From assembly GCA_002382975.1 (NCBI GenBank), contig DFTB01000017.1:62001-126000 (forward strand): DNA of 64,000 nucleotides. The letters run 5' to 3'. The notes below the pieces were generated by a model. The model saw only the letters and a program-made list of their open reading frames with translations, ran no database searches and was not told the DNA's origin. The stretch comes from Fibrobacter sp. UBA4223 (GTDB taxonomy: Bacteria; Fibrobacterota; Fibrobacteria; Fibrobacterales; Fibrobacteraceae). Positions 56,487-64,000 of the stretch are shown piece after piece. The translations under genes and the position numbers were made by a program. The first letter of the stretch is position 1; each line of letters begins with the position of its first letter.

Positions 56487-58016
56487 ATGCCCACCTCCCA
56501 ATCCAAAATCCAGGAACTGGAACTGCTTTACAAGATCAGTTCCATTCTGAACCAGACGCTCGACTTTGAAAGCGTCGCGCACCCGATTCTGGAAGTGGTG
56601 GAATCCACGATGGGCGTGGAGCATGCAACGCTTACGCTGTACAACCGCCACACCGGCGAAATCTCCATTGAAATTGCGGAAGGCTTGAGCAGTCGCCAGG
56701 CGCGCAAGGGTCGCTACAAGGTGGGCGAGGGCATTACCGGCCGCGTGGTGGAAACCGGCAAGCCGATTATCATTCCCTCGGTCGCGAAGGACCCGGACTT
56801 CCTTGATCGTACGGGACGCGGCAAGACGGAGGACAAGGCATTCCTCTGCGTTCCTGTCATCATGGAACATCAGGTGATTGGCGCCTTCAGTGCTGACGTC
56901 CAGAATCCGGTAGAAGATGAACTTCCCGAGAAACTCCGCCTGCTGGAAATTATCGCGCAGATGCTTGCGGCTGCCGTGAAGCTCCGTCGCGAAGCCCGCG
57001 AAGAAAATGAACTCCTGAAGGCGGAAAATGAACGCTTGACATTGGAACTCAAGGACCGCTTCCAGCCCGACAACATCATCGGGCGTTCCAGCGAGATGCA
57101 GCGCGTGTACGCGCAGATTGACCAGGTTTCAAAGAGCCCCCTGCCCGCACTCATTGTGGGCGAGGTGGGTACGGGCAAGGGGCTTGTGGCAGAGGCAATT
57201 CACTACCGCTCCGACCGCAACATGGGCCCGTTCGTCCGCGTCCATTGTGCCTCCATGCCGGAATCGGTACTTGACCGCGAACTTTTTGGCAGCGTGCGTG
57301 GCGCCCTCGTGGGCGTGTTTGCCGAGACTCCCGGCCGCGTAGAACAGGCCGAGGGCGGCACGCTGTTCCTGGACGAAGTGGGCGAACTTTCGCCGAACCT
57401 TCAGGTGAAACTCCTGCGCCTGTTGCAGAATGGCGAGGTGGAGCGCATTGGCGCCCGCATCCCCAAGAAGGTGAACGTCCGCGTGATTGCGGCCACCACC
57501 AAGAACCTGCAGCAGATGGTCGAAGAAGGAACCTTCCGCGAAGACCTCTATTACCAGCTGCACATCTTCCCGATTTACGTGCCGCCGCTCAGGAACCGCA
57601 AGACAGACATCGTGCTCCTGGCGGACCACTTTGTGGAGCATTACTGCCGCATCGTGGGCAAGAACGTGCGCCGCCTTGCCCGCACCACCATCAATATGCT
57701 CATGAGTTACCCGTGGCCCGGAAACGTGCGCGAACTCGAAAACGGAATCGAGCGTGCCGTCCTTGTGGCCGACGAGGACGTCATCTACCCGCACCATTTC
57801 CCGACCACGCTGCAGACCGCCGAAACCAGCGGCACTCCGGTGAACGGCAACCTGAAACTCATGGTGGAGGCCTACGAAAAGGACATCATCTGCGATGCCC
57901 TCAAGAGCAGCAAGGGAAAAGTCGCCGCTGCCGCCCGTAGCCTCTCCACCACACCGCGCATTCTTACATACAAAATAAACCAACTCGGCATAGACCTCGC
58001 TGGTTTCGGGAAATAG
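56487..58016 (+). CDS. Sigma-54-type AAA+ regulator lacking the GAFTGA loop
   Basis: A 509-residue NtrC/NifA-like protein. A coiled N-terminus and GAF domain (about 25-165) are followed by a AAA+ domain with Walker A GEVGTGKGLVAEAIHYRSDR near 224 (usual GESGTGKE). Next come RELFGSVRGALVGVFAETPG near 264-283, where GAFTGA is expected, then GGTLFLDEVGELSPNLQVKLLRLLQ near 290 (Walker B), and the R-finger region. A Fis-type helix-turn-helix (CDALKSSKGKVAAAARSLSTTPRILTYKINQLGI) ends the protein. The GAFTGA loop that contacts sigma-54 is replaced by GALVGV, so activation of sigma-54 promoters is doubtful. ATG at 56487 just after a repeat. Confidence 0.9.
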   Translation: MPTSQSKIQELELLYKISSILNQTLDFESVAHPILEVVESTMGVEHATLTLYNRHTGEISIEIAEGLSSRQARKGRYKVGEGITGRVVETGKPIIIPSVAKDPDFLDRTGRGKTEDKAFLCVPVIMEHQVIGAFSADVQNPVEDELPEKLRLLEIIAQMLAAAVKLRREAREENELLKAENERLTLELKDRFQPDNIIGRSSEMQRVYAQIDQVSKSPLPALIVGEVGTGKGLVAEAIHYRSDRNMGPFVRVHCASMPESVLDRELFGSVRGALVGVFAETPGRVEQAEGGTLFLDEVGELSPNLQVKLLRLLQNGEVERIGARIPKKVNVRVIAATTKNLQQMVEEGTFREDLYYQLHIFPIYVPPLRNRKTDIVLLADHFVEHYCRIVGKNVRRLARTTINMLMSYPWPGNVRELENGIERAVLVADEDVIYPHHFPTTLQTAETSGTPVNGNLKLMVEAYEKDIICDALKSSKGKVAAAARSLSTTPRILTYKINQLGIDLAGFGK

Positions 58017-58086
58017 AATCGCGACGGAGAAAAATGGCAAATACGATGTTCTTCGCGTAGTTGAATAACTTGAATTCGCTTTTTTA

Positions 58087-58262
58087 ACCACAAATCCCTT
58101 CTTACTTCAAACTTACTACTTCCTACTAATTCTATATTTATCCCGTATGATTATCCATTCCTTCTACATGGGCTTTCAGTGACTAGTGGTTTAGACTTGT
58201 AATTTCCCTAACCACTAACGGCCTTCGGCCTACCAACCACAAACCACTTACCTAATACTATG
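58087..58262 (+). repeat. Heptad-rich region and leader of tyrS
   Basis: Upstream block 58101-58128: CTTACTT, CAAACTT, ACTACTT, CCTACTA. Downstream block 58207-58262: CCTAACC, ACTAACG, GCCTTCG, GCCTACC, AACCACA, AACCACT, TACCTAA, TACTATG, the last ending with the tyrS ATG. TCTATATTTA at 58130-58139 between them could hold a -10. No Shine-Dalgarno sequence. Confidence 0.75.
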
Positions 58263-59477
58263 CAATTCCGTCCTGTAAAAGAACAGCTTGAAATTTTGAT
58301 GCGCGGCGTTATCGATGTTGTGCCGCAAGAAGAACTCGAAAAGAAACTCCAGAAGTCCTACGATACCGGAGTTCCGCTCCGTATCAAGATGGGCGTGGAC
58401 CCGACCGCCCCGGACGTTCACTTCGGCCATACGGTCGTGATGCGCAAGCTCCGCCAGTTCCAGGACCTGGGCCATACCGTGGTGCTCATTGTGGGTGACT
58501 ACACCGCCCAGATTGGTGACCCCAGCGGCCGCAATAAGGCCCGTCCGCGCCTCACCCACGAACAGGTGCTGGAAAACGCGAAGGAATACCAGGAACAGTT
58601 CTTCAAGGTTGTCCGCCGCGACCAGGTGGAAATCCACTACAATGGCGAATGGTTCTCTAAGCTTCCGTTCAGCAAGGTGACCGAACTCATGGGCCAGTTT
58701 ACCGTGGCCCAGATGCTCGAACGCGAAGATTTCCACAACCGCTACACGGCCAATACGCCGATCAGCCTGCACGAGTTCATGTACCCCATGATGCAAGGCT
58801 ACGATTCCGTGGCCATCAAGAGCGATGTGGAACTGGGCGGCACCGACCAGAAGTTCAATGTGCTTCGCGGTCGCGACTTGCAGCTTTTCGAAGGCATGGA
58901 ACCGCAGATCGGCCTCTTCATGCCGATTCTCCTCGGTACCGACGGCAAGGTTAAGATGAGCAAGTCCATCGGCAACTACGTGGGCTTGAACGAGCCTGCC
59001 GACGTGATGTACCATAAGATTTACAGCCTCGCCGACAGCATCGTCGAAAACTGGTTCGAACTTCTCACGAATATTCCGCTTGCAGAAATTAAGCAGATGA
59101 TGGCAGACATTGCCGCAGGCAAAATGAACCCGAACGATGCCAAGCACCGCCTCGCCATCGATATCGTGACGCAGTACTACGGCGCAGAAGCCGCCGAGGC
59201 CGCCGCTGCCAAGGAACGCGAAATCCATAGCGGTAACGCCATCCCGAGCGATGCTGCCGAGTGCAGCGTGGCGGCCGGCACCTACGGTGCCCTGGACCTG
59301 CTTGTGGAAATCAAGGCCTTTGCAAGCAAAGGCGAAGCCCGCCGCATGGTCCAGAACGGCGGCGTAAAAATCGCCGGCGAAAAGCTTGCCGATCCGCAGG
59401 CCACCTTTGATATCAAGGGCGCAGACCAGCTGGTTGTCCAGGTGGGCAAGCGCAAGTTCTACAAGGTAAATTTCTAG
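58260..59477 (+). CDS. tyrS: Tyrosyl-tRNA synthetase
   Basis: Charges tRNA-Tyr with tyrosine. The 405 residues have the class I signatures HFGH (residues 54-57, HIGH variant) and KMSKS near 232-236. Between them lie GDYTAQIGDPSGR near 80 and MQGYDSVAIKSDVELGGTDQKFN near 178, the tyrosine-binding region. A C-terminal S4-like RNA-binding domain (ASKGEARRMVQNGGVKIAGEKL) ends it. HFGH rather than HIGH and the length are typical of the TyrZ-like branch. The start follows a heptad leader. Confidence 0.96.
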   Translation: MQFRPVKEQLEILMRGVIDVVPQEELEKKLQKSYDTGVPLRIKMGVDPTAPDVHFGHTVVMRKLRQFQDLGHTVVLIVGDYTAQIGDPSGRNKARPRLTHEQVLENAKEYQEQFFKVVRRDQVEIHYNGEWFSKLPFSKVTELMGQFTVAQMLEREDFHNRYTANTPISLHEFMYPMMQGYDSVAIKSDVELGGTDQKFNVLRGRDLQLFEGMEPQIGLFMPILLGTDGKVKMSKSIGNYVGLNEPADVMYHKIYSLADSIVENWFELLTNIPLAEIKQMMADIAAGKMNPNDAKHRLAIDIVTQYYGAEAAEAAAAKEREIHSGNAIPSDAAECSVAAGTYGALDLLVEIKAFASKGEARRMVQNGGVKIAGEKLADPQATFDIKGADQLVVQVGKRKFYKVNF

Positions 59478-59484
59478 GTTTATT

Positions 59485-60441
59485 ATGGCTCAAGAAATCC
59501 TTATTCTCGGTCTCAATCCCGCCTGGCAGCGCCTGTTCTTCTTGGATAAGTTTACTCCGGGCGAAGTCCACCGTATCCCGAAGGTCGAAGAGTATGCTTC
59601 TGGAAAGGGCGTCAACTGCGGGCGTGTCTTGCAGCGTTTGGGCGGAATTCCTTTGCTGATGCATTTCTTGGGCGCCGAGAATGGCTCAAGGATTTTTGAC
59701 GAATTGTCTGCTTGCGGTATCCAGCAGGCCCCTGTCTGGATTAAGGAACCGACCCGCATTTGCACCACAATCGTAAGTGGCGGAAGCACGACCGAACTCA
59801 TTGAACCGTCCCCTGTTTTGACAGGCAATGAGAATGAGGATTTTCTTCAGACGTTGAACGAACACTGGACATCTACCCAATGTGTCGCTCTATGCGGGTC
59901 TTTCCCGCAAGCCTTTGACCTCGAGAAGATAAATTCCCTGGACTTTACGGGCAAGCGTGTGTTTATTGATGCCATTGAAGGTATCGACACCTGGCTTTCG
60001 AAGGGTGTGGAACTTTTGAAAATCAACATGCAGGAATACTGCAAGCTTTTGACCCGTCTTGGAATCCCGCAGGTCACCTCCAGCCCCCAGTTCTGGAAAA
60101 TGACTGCCACCGCCGTGCTGGAACGCCTTCCTATCAAGAACCTGGTGGTGACCGATGGCGATTCTCCGGTTCGCGCCTTCCGTTTTGTAGAAAAGAAGTT
60201 CCAGGGGATGCAACTGCAACCGCCTACTATCACCATGAAAAACAATATTGGCGCAGGCGATTCCTTCTTTGCTGGCTGGCTCTATGCCGATGGCGAAGGT
60301 ATGAGCTTTGAGGAGTGCTTGATCAAGGCTACTGCTGTGGCCGTTTCTCGCTGTGAGGTGGACAAGCCTTGGGATTTGGATCTTGCCCGTGTAAGCGAAC
60401 TGGAAGCGGAATTCAAGGACGCTATCGAAAAGTTGGAATAA
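59485..60441 (+). CDS. PfkB-family sugar kinase (1-phosphofructokinase-like)
   Basis: A 318-residue ribokinase-fold enzyme. The N-terminus ILILGLNPAWQRLFFLDKFTPGEVHR and EYASGKGVNCGRVLQRLGG near 38-52 match the hexose/1-phosphofructokinase subgroup. The C-terminal NNIGAGDSFFAGWLYADGEG near 253-271 contains the catalytic Asp of GAGDSF. Phosphorylation of a sugar phosphate is likely; the exact substrate (fructose 1-phosphate or tagatose 6-phosphate) is not decided. It starts 8 bp after tyrS. Confidence 0.9.
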   Translation: MAQEILILGLNPAWQRLFFLDKFTPGEVHRIPKVEEYASGKGVNCGRVLQRLGGIPLLMHFLGAENGSRIFDELSACGIQQAPVWIKEPTRICTTIVSGGSTTELIEPSPVLTGNENEDFLQTLNEHWTSTQCVALCGSFPQAFDLEKINSLDFTGKRVFIDAIEGIDTWLSKGVELLKINMQEYCKLLTRLGIPQVTSSPQFWKMTATAVLERLPIKNLVVTDGDSPVRAFRFVEKKFQGMQLQPPTITMKNNIGAGDSFFAGWLYADGEGMSFEECLIKATAVAVSRCEVDKPWDLDLARVSELEAEFKDAIEKLE

Positions 60442-60457
60442 AATCTTCGGAGGCGTT

Positions 60458-61108
60458 ATGGCAAAAACCCTGATTGTCTTTGCGTCTAAGCAAGAATTCC
60501 AGTTTTTTTTCAAGAACATTTCGTCGGTGGTGGCGTCCTCTACGCCGGCAATGGTCAATCCCTCTGTAGACGTTGCAATAGCTGGAGTGGGCATCGTAGA
60601 TTTCTCGGCGAATTTGGCTCGGTTCTTAAGCCTAAAGAAATACGATCGGGCTTTTTTGCTTGGCATTTGTGGCGCTTATCCGAATAGCGGTCTTCAGGTG
60701 GGGAGTGTTGTCCGTATCGATACCGAAGTCGTTGCCGATATGGGGGCTCAGAGCAGGGAGGGGCATTTTATCCCATGGGGAACCCTGGTGTCAAAAGAGA
60801 CCCGTTATAGTGGGGCCTCTATCCGTGATTTGCCGTTGTGCCTTTTGGATGCTCCTGGGGTTGCCGGGGGAACAGTCAACTGCTGCACGGGAACCCAATA
60901 CCTGGGAAACCGTCGGGAAACCCTTTTCCAGATCCAAGTGGAGAGTATGGAAGGTGCGGCCTTTTTTGCCGTATGTAAAAATTTTGGCGTGCCCGGCTAT
61001 CAGTTCCGCGCCGTAAGCAACATGGCCTCTGACCGTGACGAATCCTCCTGGGATATTCCTCGTGCACTTTCCGCTTTGAAACAATCTGTTCTTGATCAAC
61101 TTTTCTAA
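60458..61108 (+). CDS. mqnB: Futalosine hydrolase-like nucleosidase
   Basis: A 216-residue nucleoside phosphorylase-fold protein of the MTA/SAH-nucleosidase group. GVGIVDFSANLARFLSLKKYDRAFLLGICGAYPN near 42-76 and ESMEGAAFFAVCKNFGVPGYQFRAVSNMASDRDES near 164-198 (Glu and Asp catalytic positions) fit the group. Assignment to MqnB, which releases dehypoxanthine futalosine in menaquinone synthesis, rests on its neighbour mqnD. GGAGG lies eight bases before the ATG. Confidence 0.85.
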   Translation: MAKTLIVFASKQEFQFFFKNISSVVASSTPAMVNPSVDVAIAGVGIVDFSANLARFLSLKKYDRAFLLGICGAYPNSGLQVGSVVRIDTEVVADMGAQSREGHFIPWGTLVSKETRYSGASIRDLPLCLLDAPGVAGGTVNCCTGTQYLGNRRETLFQIQVESMEGAAFFAVCKNFGVPGYQFRAVSNMASDRDESSWDIPRALSALKQSVLDQLF

Positions 61109-61134
61109 TTCGGAATCGTTCTCTAAAAAAACTA

Positions 61135-61277
61135 ATTCCGAAATCCGAAATCTGAATTCCTAATTAATCTCACACCTCACACCCCGCATTCCACATTTCA
61201 CACCCCACAACTCATAACTCATAACTCATAACTCATAACTCATAACTCATAACTCATAACTCATAACTGATAACTCA
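61135..61277 (+). repeat. 143-bp degenerate heptanucleotide tract before mqnD
   Basis: From ATTCCGA (61135) to the ATG at 61278 every 7 bp is a unit. It begins ATTCCGA, AATCCGA, AATCTGA, ATTCCTA, continues with TCACACC, TCACACC, CCGCATT, CCACATT, TCACACC, and ends with TAACTCA in nine consecutive units (61215-61277, one variant TAACTGA). The array is polar, with perfect units next to the start codon. No Shine-Dalgarno sequence. Confidence 0.9.
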
Positions 61278-62069
61278 ATGCGTCTTTCCCTCGGCATCTC
61301 TACCTGTCCAAACGACACCTTCATCTACGAAAACCTCATCGCAGGCCTAAAGGAATCCCCCTTTGAATGGGATGTCCATTACGCCGATGTTCAGACCTTG
61401 AACGAGATGGTCATGGCGGGCAAACTGGACGTGGCAAAAGTCAGTGCCCAGATTTACCCGCAGGTTCGTGGGAATTACCGGGTGCTTGGCTGTGGTGGCG
61501 CCATCGGTTATGGTTGCGGACCGCTTCTGCTGTCAAGCAAGGGGAACGAATTTGACCCTAATGGTGAAACCACGCTGCCCGGTAAAAACACAACGGCTGC
61601 CCTTTTGTTCAAATTTTGGTACCAGAAAAACTTCGGTGGTGCGCCCCGTCTCCGCTACGCCTTTTTTGATGAAGTGTACCGCGGGCTACTTGCGGGTTCG
61701 GTAGCTCAGGGCGTGACTATCCATGAACACCGTTTCACCTGGAAGCGGGACGGCCTTTATCTGCTGCAGGATTTAGGTGCTTATTGGGAGCAGGAAACGG
61801 GTACTCCGATTCCTCTGGGAATAGCGGTTGCTCGAAAAGATTTTTCGAATGAAGTAATAGAGGGCGTTGAATCGGAAATTCGAAAGAGTCTAAAAATGGC
61901 ATGGATGAGGGCTGAAATGGTAACCCCGTTCGTTCAAGAAAAGGCCCAAATTGAAGAAAAAAATGTTATAGAATCTCACATAAAAATGTTTGTAAATGAC
62001 TTTTCTGAGGCAATTGGCGAAAAAGGGAAAGCCGCCTTGGAACGGTTGTGGATGTTGTCAAGTTGTTGA
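61278..62069 (+). CDS. mqnD: 1,4-dihydroxy-6-naphthoate synthase
   Basis: MqnD converts cyclic dehypoxanthine futalosine to dihydroxynaphthoate in the futalosine menaquinone pathway. The 263 residues have LSLGISTCPNDTFIYENLIAG at the start (SxCPNDTF signature), DVQTLNEMVMAGKLDVAKVS near 38 and a periplasmic-binding-protein fold with GKNTTAALLFKFWYQKNF near 100. This shows that the organism makes menaquinone by the futalosine route. Translation starts directly at the end of the heptad array. Confidence 0.95.
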   Translation: MRLSLGISTCPNDTFIYENLIAGLKESPFEWDVHYADVQTLNEMVMAGKLDVAKVSAQIYPQVRGNYRVLGCGGAIGYGCGPLLLSSKGNEFDPNGETTLPGKNTTAALLFKFWYQKNFGGAPRLRYAFFDEVYRGLLAGSVAQGVTIHEHRFTWKRDGLYLLQDLGAYWEQETGTPIPLGIAVARKDFSNEVIEGVESEIRKSLKMAWMRAEMVTPFVQEKAQIEEKNVIESHIKMFVNDFSEAIGEKGKAALERLWMLSSC

Positions 62070-62197
62070 CAAAGTGTTTATAAGTGAAAAAATCTTGTAA
62101 TAATTCGTTAATGTATCTTTAAATTTACAAAATGGCGATTTTTTAGCAAAAACTTTATTTATTTTCCGTAAAGCATCTTTTTTATGGGAGTTCTATT

Positions 62198-62398
62198 ATG
62201 AGCTTAGTAAACGACCTTGAACTGGAAGTCGAAAACTTCAAGCGCGAGTACGAAAAGTTCGAGCGCGGTAACAAGTCCGCCGGCACCCGTGCCCGCAAAG
62301 TCCTGCAGGACATCAAGAAGACCTGCCAGGAGATTCGCGTGTCTATCCAGGGGGCGAAGAAGGAGGACGTGAAGGAGTCTCAGGCTCCTGAATCGTAA
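62198..62398 (+). CDS. Histone H1-like (Hc1-type) protein
   Basis: A 66-residue protein: DLELEVENFKREYEKFERGNKSAGTRARKVLQDIKKTCQEIRVSI. The FERGNKSAGTRARK segment is the conserved core of chlamydial Hc1-like proteins, which also occur in Bacteroidetes as small DNA- or nucleoid-associated proteins. Lacking the long basic tail of chlamydial Hc1, it may bind weakly or have another role. GGGAG precedes the ATG. Confidence 0.85.
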   Translation: MSLVNDLELEVENFKREYEKFERGNKSAGTRARKVLQDIKKTCQEIRVSIQGAKKEDVKESQAPES

Positions 62399-62582
62399 TT
62401 TTTGCTTTGCATAAGGCTGACTTTGATTCCTTTTTTTGCGAAAAATGCCGTTTTTTCGCAGAATTGGTTTGACTAAACTCGATTTTTGAGGTATATTCCC
62501 ACTTGAGTTTGATTTTGTCAGTCTTGGCAAATGATAAAGCTAAACGAATTTATGTGTTCTATGATTGGAGAAACGTAGCAGT

Positions 62583-64000
62583 ATGACCCTAAAGAAACTG
62601 GTCTTAGTAACGGCCGGGGCGATGCTTCTTTCTGGAACCGCCATGGCAAAGAATATCAACGTGCCTGGCGATTACTCAAAGATTGCCGACGCTCTTGGCA
62701 ATGCGGATGCTGGCGATACCATCTTGGTAAAGCGCGGCACCTACAACGAAAACATTACCTTGGTGATGGACGTGGTCTTGAAAGGTGAAGACCCGCTCAC
62801 GACGATTATCGATGGCGGCCGCAATGGTCCGACCGTCATGGGTACTTCGGGCGCCGAGATGTCGCACTTCACCATCAGGAACGGTCTTGAAGGTATCCTT
62901 TGCGAAAACGCCGCCCCTTACATCCACCACTGCTACGTGTTGGATAACAAGGCCACGGGTATCGGTGCGTTCATTTCGCTCCCTCACCTCCGTAATAACG
63001 TGGTGTACGGCAACCGCTGGTCCGGCATCCTCGCTTGGGGTGCCAAGGCCCTGGACGCTTCCATCGAACAGAACGTAGTGCTCCGCAACGGCTATTCCGG
63101 CCTTGCCCTGAAGGGACCTACCAACGTGGTCGCCACCAACAACATCTTCATGGAGAACCACTACTACGGTGTGTTCGCCGACCCTGCTGCTGGTCAGACC
63201 AAGGTGGAGTACAACAACATCTACAAGAACTACTACCCCTTCAACCAGTTCATCAAGGTGAACCGCACCAACGTTTCCCTTGATCCGAAGTTCATCAACC
63301 ACTCCCTTTCGAAGCCGAACTTCTACTGCCAGTCCACCTCGCCGATGCTCAAGCGTGGAAAGGGCAAGCTGGATATCGGCCTTACTGCTACTGAGATTGA
63401 GAAGGAAGAGGAAGAAGTGGAAGAGACCCGTAATCCGGACACCGATGCCGACGGCATGTGCGATCCTTGGGTCTCCGAAGAGGGTCTTGCAGACAAATAC
63501 GCATCGGTCTGTACCGGTGTGGACAACTGCCCCGAAGAAGGTGAAGACTTTGACGGCTATCAAGACGATGATGGCTGCCCGGATGCCGACAACGACCGCG
63601 ACGGTATCTGCGATCCTTGGGTTGAAGCCAAGGCTATGCAAGCTAACTTTGCTCACGTCTGTAAAGAAGTTGACCTTTGCCCCGAACAGCCCGAAACCAT
63701 GAACGACTTCAAGGACGATGACGGTTGCCCGGACGAAGTGCCGCAGCCGCCCAAGAAGGTGTTCGTGCTCGAAGGCGTGAACTTTGAATCTGGTAAGGCA
63801 ACCATCACTCAGGATTCCTACATCTCCCTCTTGAAGGTGGTGGACATCATGGAAACCTTTACCGAAGCTACTTTTGAAATCGTGGGCCATACGGATAACC
63901 AGGGTAACAAGGCCAAGAACAAGCAGCTCTCTGCCGACCGCGCCGAAGCTGTGAAGAACTTCCTTGTAGAAAAGGGAATTTCCGAAAGCCGTATTACAAC
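62583..64000 (+). CDS. OmpA-family protein with beta-helix and type-3 repeat domains, 3' end outside window
   Basis: At least 472 residues. Signal peptide MTLKKLVLVTAGAMLLSGTAMA; a right-handed parallel beta-helix (about 25-255: INVPGDYSKIADALGNADAGDTILVKRGTY, then a series of NVVYGNRW, QNVVLRNGY, NNIFMENHYYG, NNIYKNYYP turns). Next come calcium-binding thrombospondin-type-3-like repeats (DTDADGMCDPW, DNCPEEGEDFDGYQDDDGCPDADNDRDGICDPW, KDDDGCPDE). An OmpA C-terminal peptidoglycan-binding domain starts near 405 (EGVNFESGKATITQDS, IVGHTDNQGN). It should be anchored in the outer membrane and attached to peptidoglycan. The cut comes inside the OmpA domain. GGAGAAA precedes the ATG. Confidence 0.9.
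   Translation, partial: MTLKKLVLVTAGAMLLSGTAMAKNINVPGDYSKIADALGNADAGDTILVKRGTYNENITLVMDVVLKGEDPLTTIIDGGRNGPTVMGTSGAEMSHFTIRNGLEGILCENAAPYIHHCYVLDNKATGIGAFISLPHLRNNVVYGNRWSGILAWGAKALDASIEQNVVLRNGYSGLALKGPTNVVATNNIFMENHYYGVFADPAAGQTKVEYNNIYKNYYPFNQFIKVNRTNVSLDPKFINHSLSKPNFYCQSTSPMLKRGKGKLDIGLTATEIEKEEEEVEETRNPDTDADGMCDPWVSEEGLADKYASVCTGVDNCPEEGEDFDGYQDDDGCPDADNDRDGICDPWVEAKAMQANFAHVCKEVDLCPEQPETMNDFKDDDGCPDEVPQPPKKVFVLEGVNFESGKATITQDSYISLLKVVDIMETFTEATFEIVGHTDNQGNKAKNKQLSADRAEAVKNFLVEKGISESRIT

Noticed and set aside
61208-61277. CRISPR-like array of direct repeats before mqnD
   Set aside because: Units are 7 bp with no spacers and no cas genes; a simple heptanucleotide array.
62676-63890. 404-codon minus-strand frame opposite the OmpA-family gene
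   Set aside because: The plus strand carries signal peptide, beta-helix, type-3 repeats and OmpA domain; the minus frame is an artefact.

Overview
This 64-kb window reads as a chromosome segment of a Gram-negative, anaerobic-type bacterium, most probably a Fibrobacter (Fibrobacterota). That assignment is an inference. It rests on many lipoproteins and outer-membrane proteins, the futalosine route to menaquinone (MqnB/MqnD), the MEP isoprenoid route (Dxr, Dxs), bS21 next to YqeY, an Hc1-type histone-like protein, and an OmpA-family protein with calcium-binding type-3 repeats. No 16S gene is present to confirm it. Recurrent promoters have the form TTTACA or TTGACR, then 17 bp, then TATATT.

Layout. 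1-7.7 kb: the 5' part of etfB (minus strand), a lipoprotein, then the conserved cell-envelope and translation cluster pyrH-frr-uppS-cdsA-lipoprotein-dxr-rseP. 7.8-11.8 kb: sbcD-sbcC. 11.8-20.6 kb: a GT4 glycosyltransferase, a DUF4954-like beta-helix protein, a very small M48-type membrane protease, a sodium:solute symporter, outer-membrane and BatD-like proteins, and yggS. 20.7-26.4 kb: an accessory island. It holds a protein with a McrB-N-like motif, an AT-rich possible HNH protein, an AAA+ ATPase with a duplicated N-terminal module, a DUF285 protein and a small caspase/CHAT-like protein. Two of these genes share the same promoter and leader. 26.5-31.1 kb: rsmA, ahcY (with a structured leader) and dxs. 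31.2-38.7 kb: a second AT-rich accessory stretch with a radical-SAM operon, small orphan genes, a large ankyrin protein and an AAA ATPase behind tandem palindromes. 38.8-48.4 kb: phosphoesterase, CDF transporter, lipoproteins, an ACT protein, a chimeric gene remnant, a Fic protein and a frameshifted gene. 48.4-62.4 kb: purD, purE, tRNA-Arg(CCG), rimO, a SPOR lipoprotein, rpsU-yqeY, an atypical sigma-54-type regulator, tyrS, a PfkB kinase, mqnB, mqnD and hc1. 62.6 kb to the end: an OmpA-family beta-helix protein, cut by the window edge.

Three repeat systems are the most striking content. (1) An 85-87-nt structured element interrupts the T-loop of one tRNA-Arg copy exactly, and a second element lies 3' of the intact copy. 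The two elements differ by changes that preserve pairing in their hairpins. (2) Degenerate heptanucleotide tracts, reminiscent of cyanobacterial STRR repeats, run directly up to the start codons of pyrH, frr, tyrS and mqnD in place of a Shine-Dalgarno sequence. Heptads also occur inside two coding regions. (3) A GTCATCCCCGCG-type palindromic repeat family is scattered between genes and has been taken up in frame into the symporter; a related CCCCTAGG element sits in the glycosyltransferase.

All statements come from reading the sequence and from recalled family knowledge. No database search was run.
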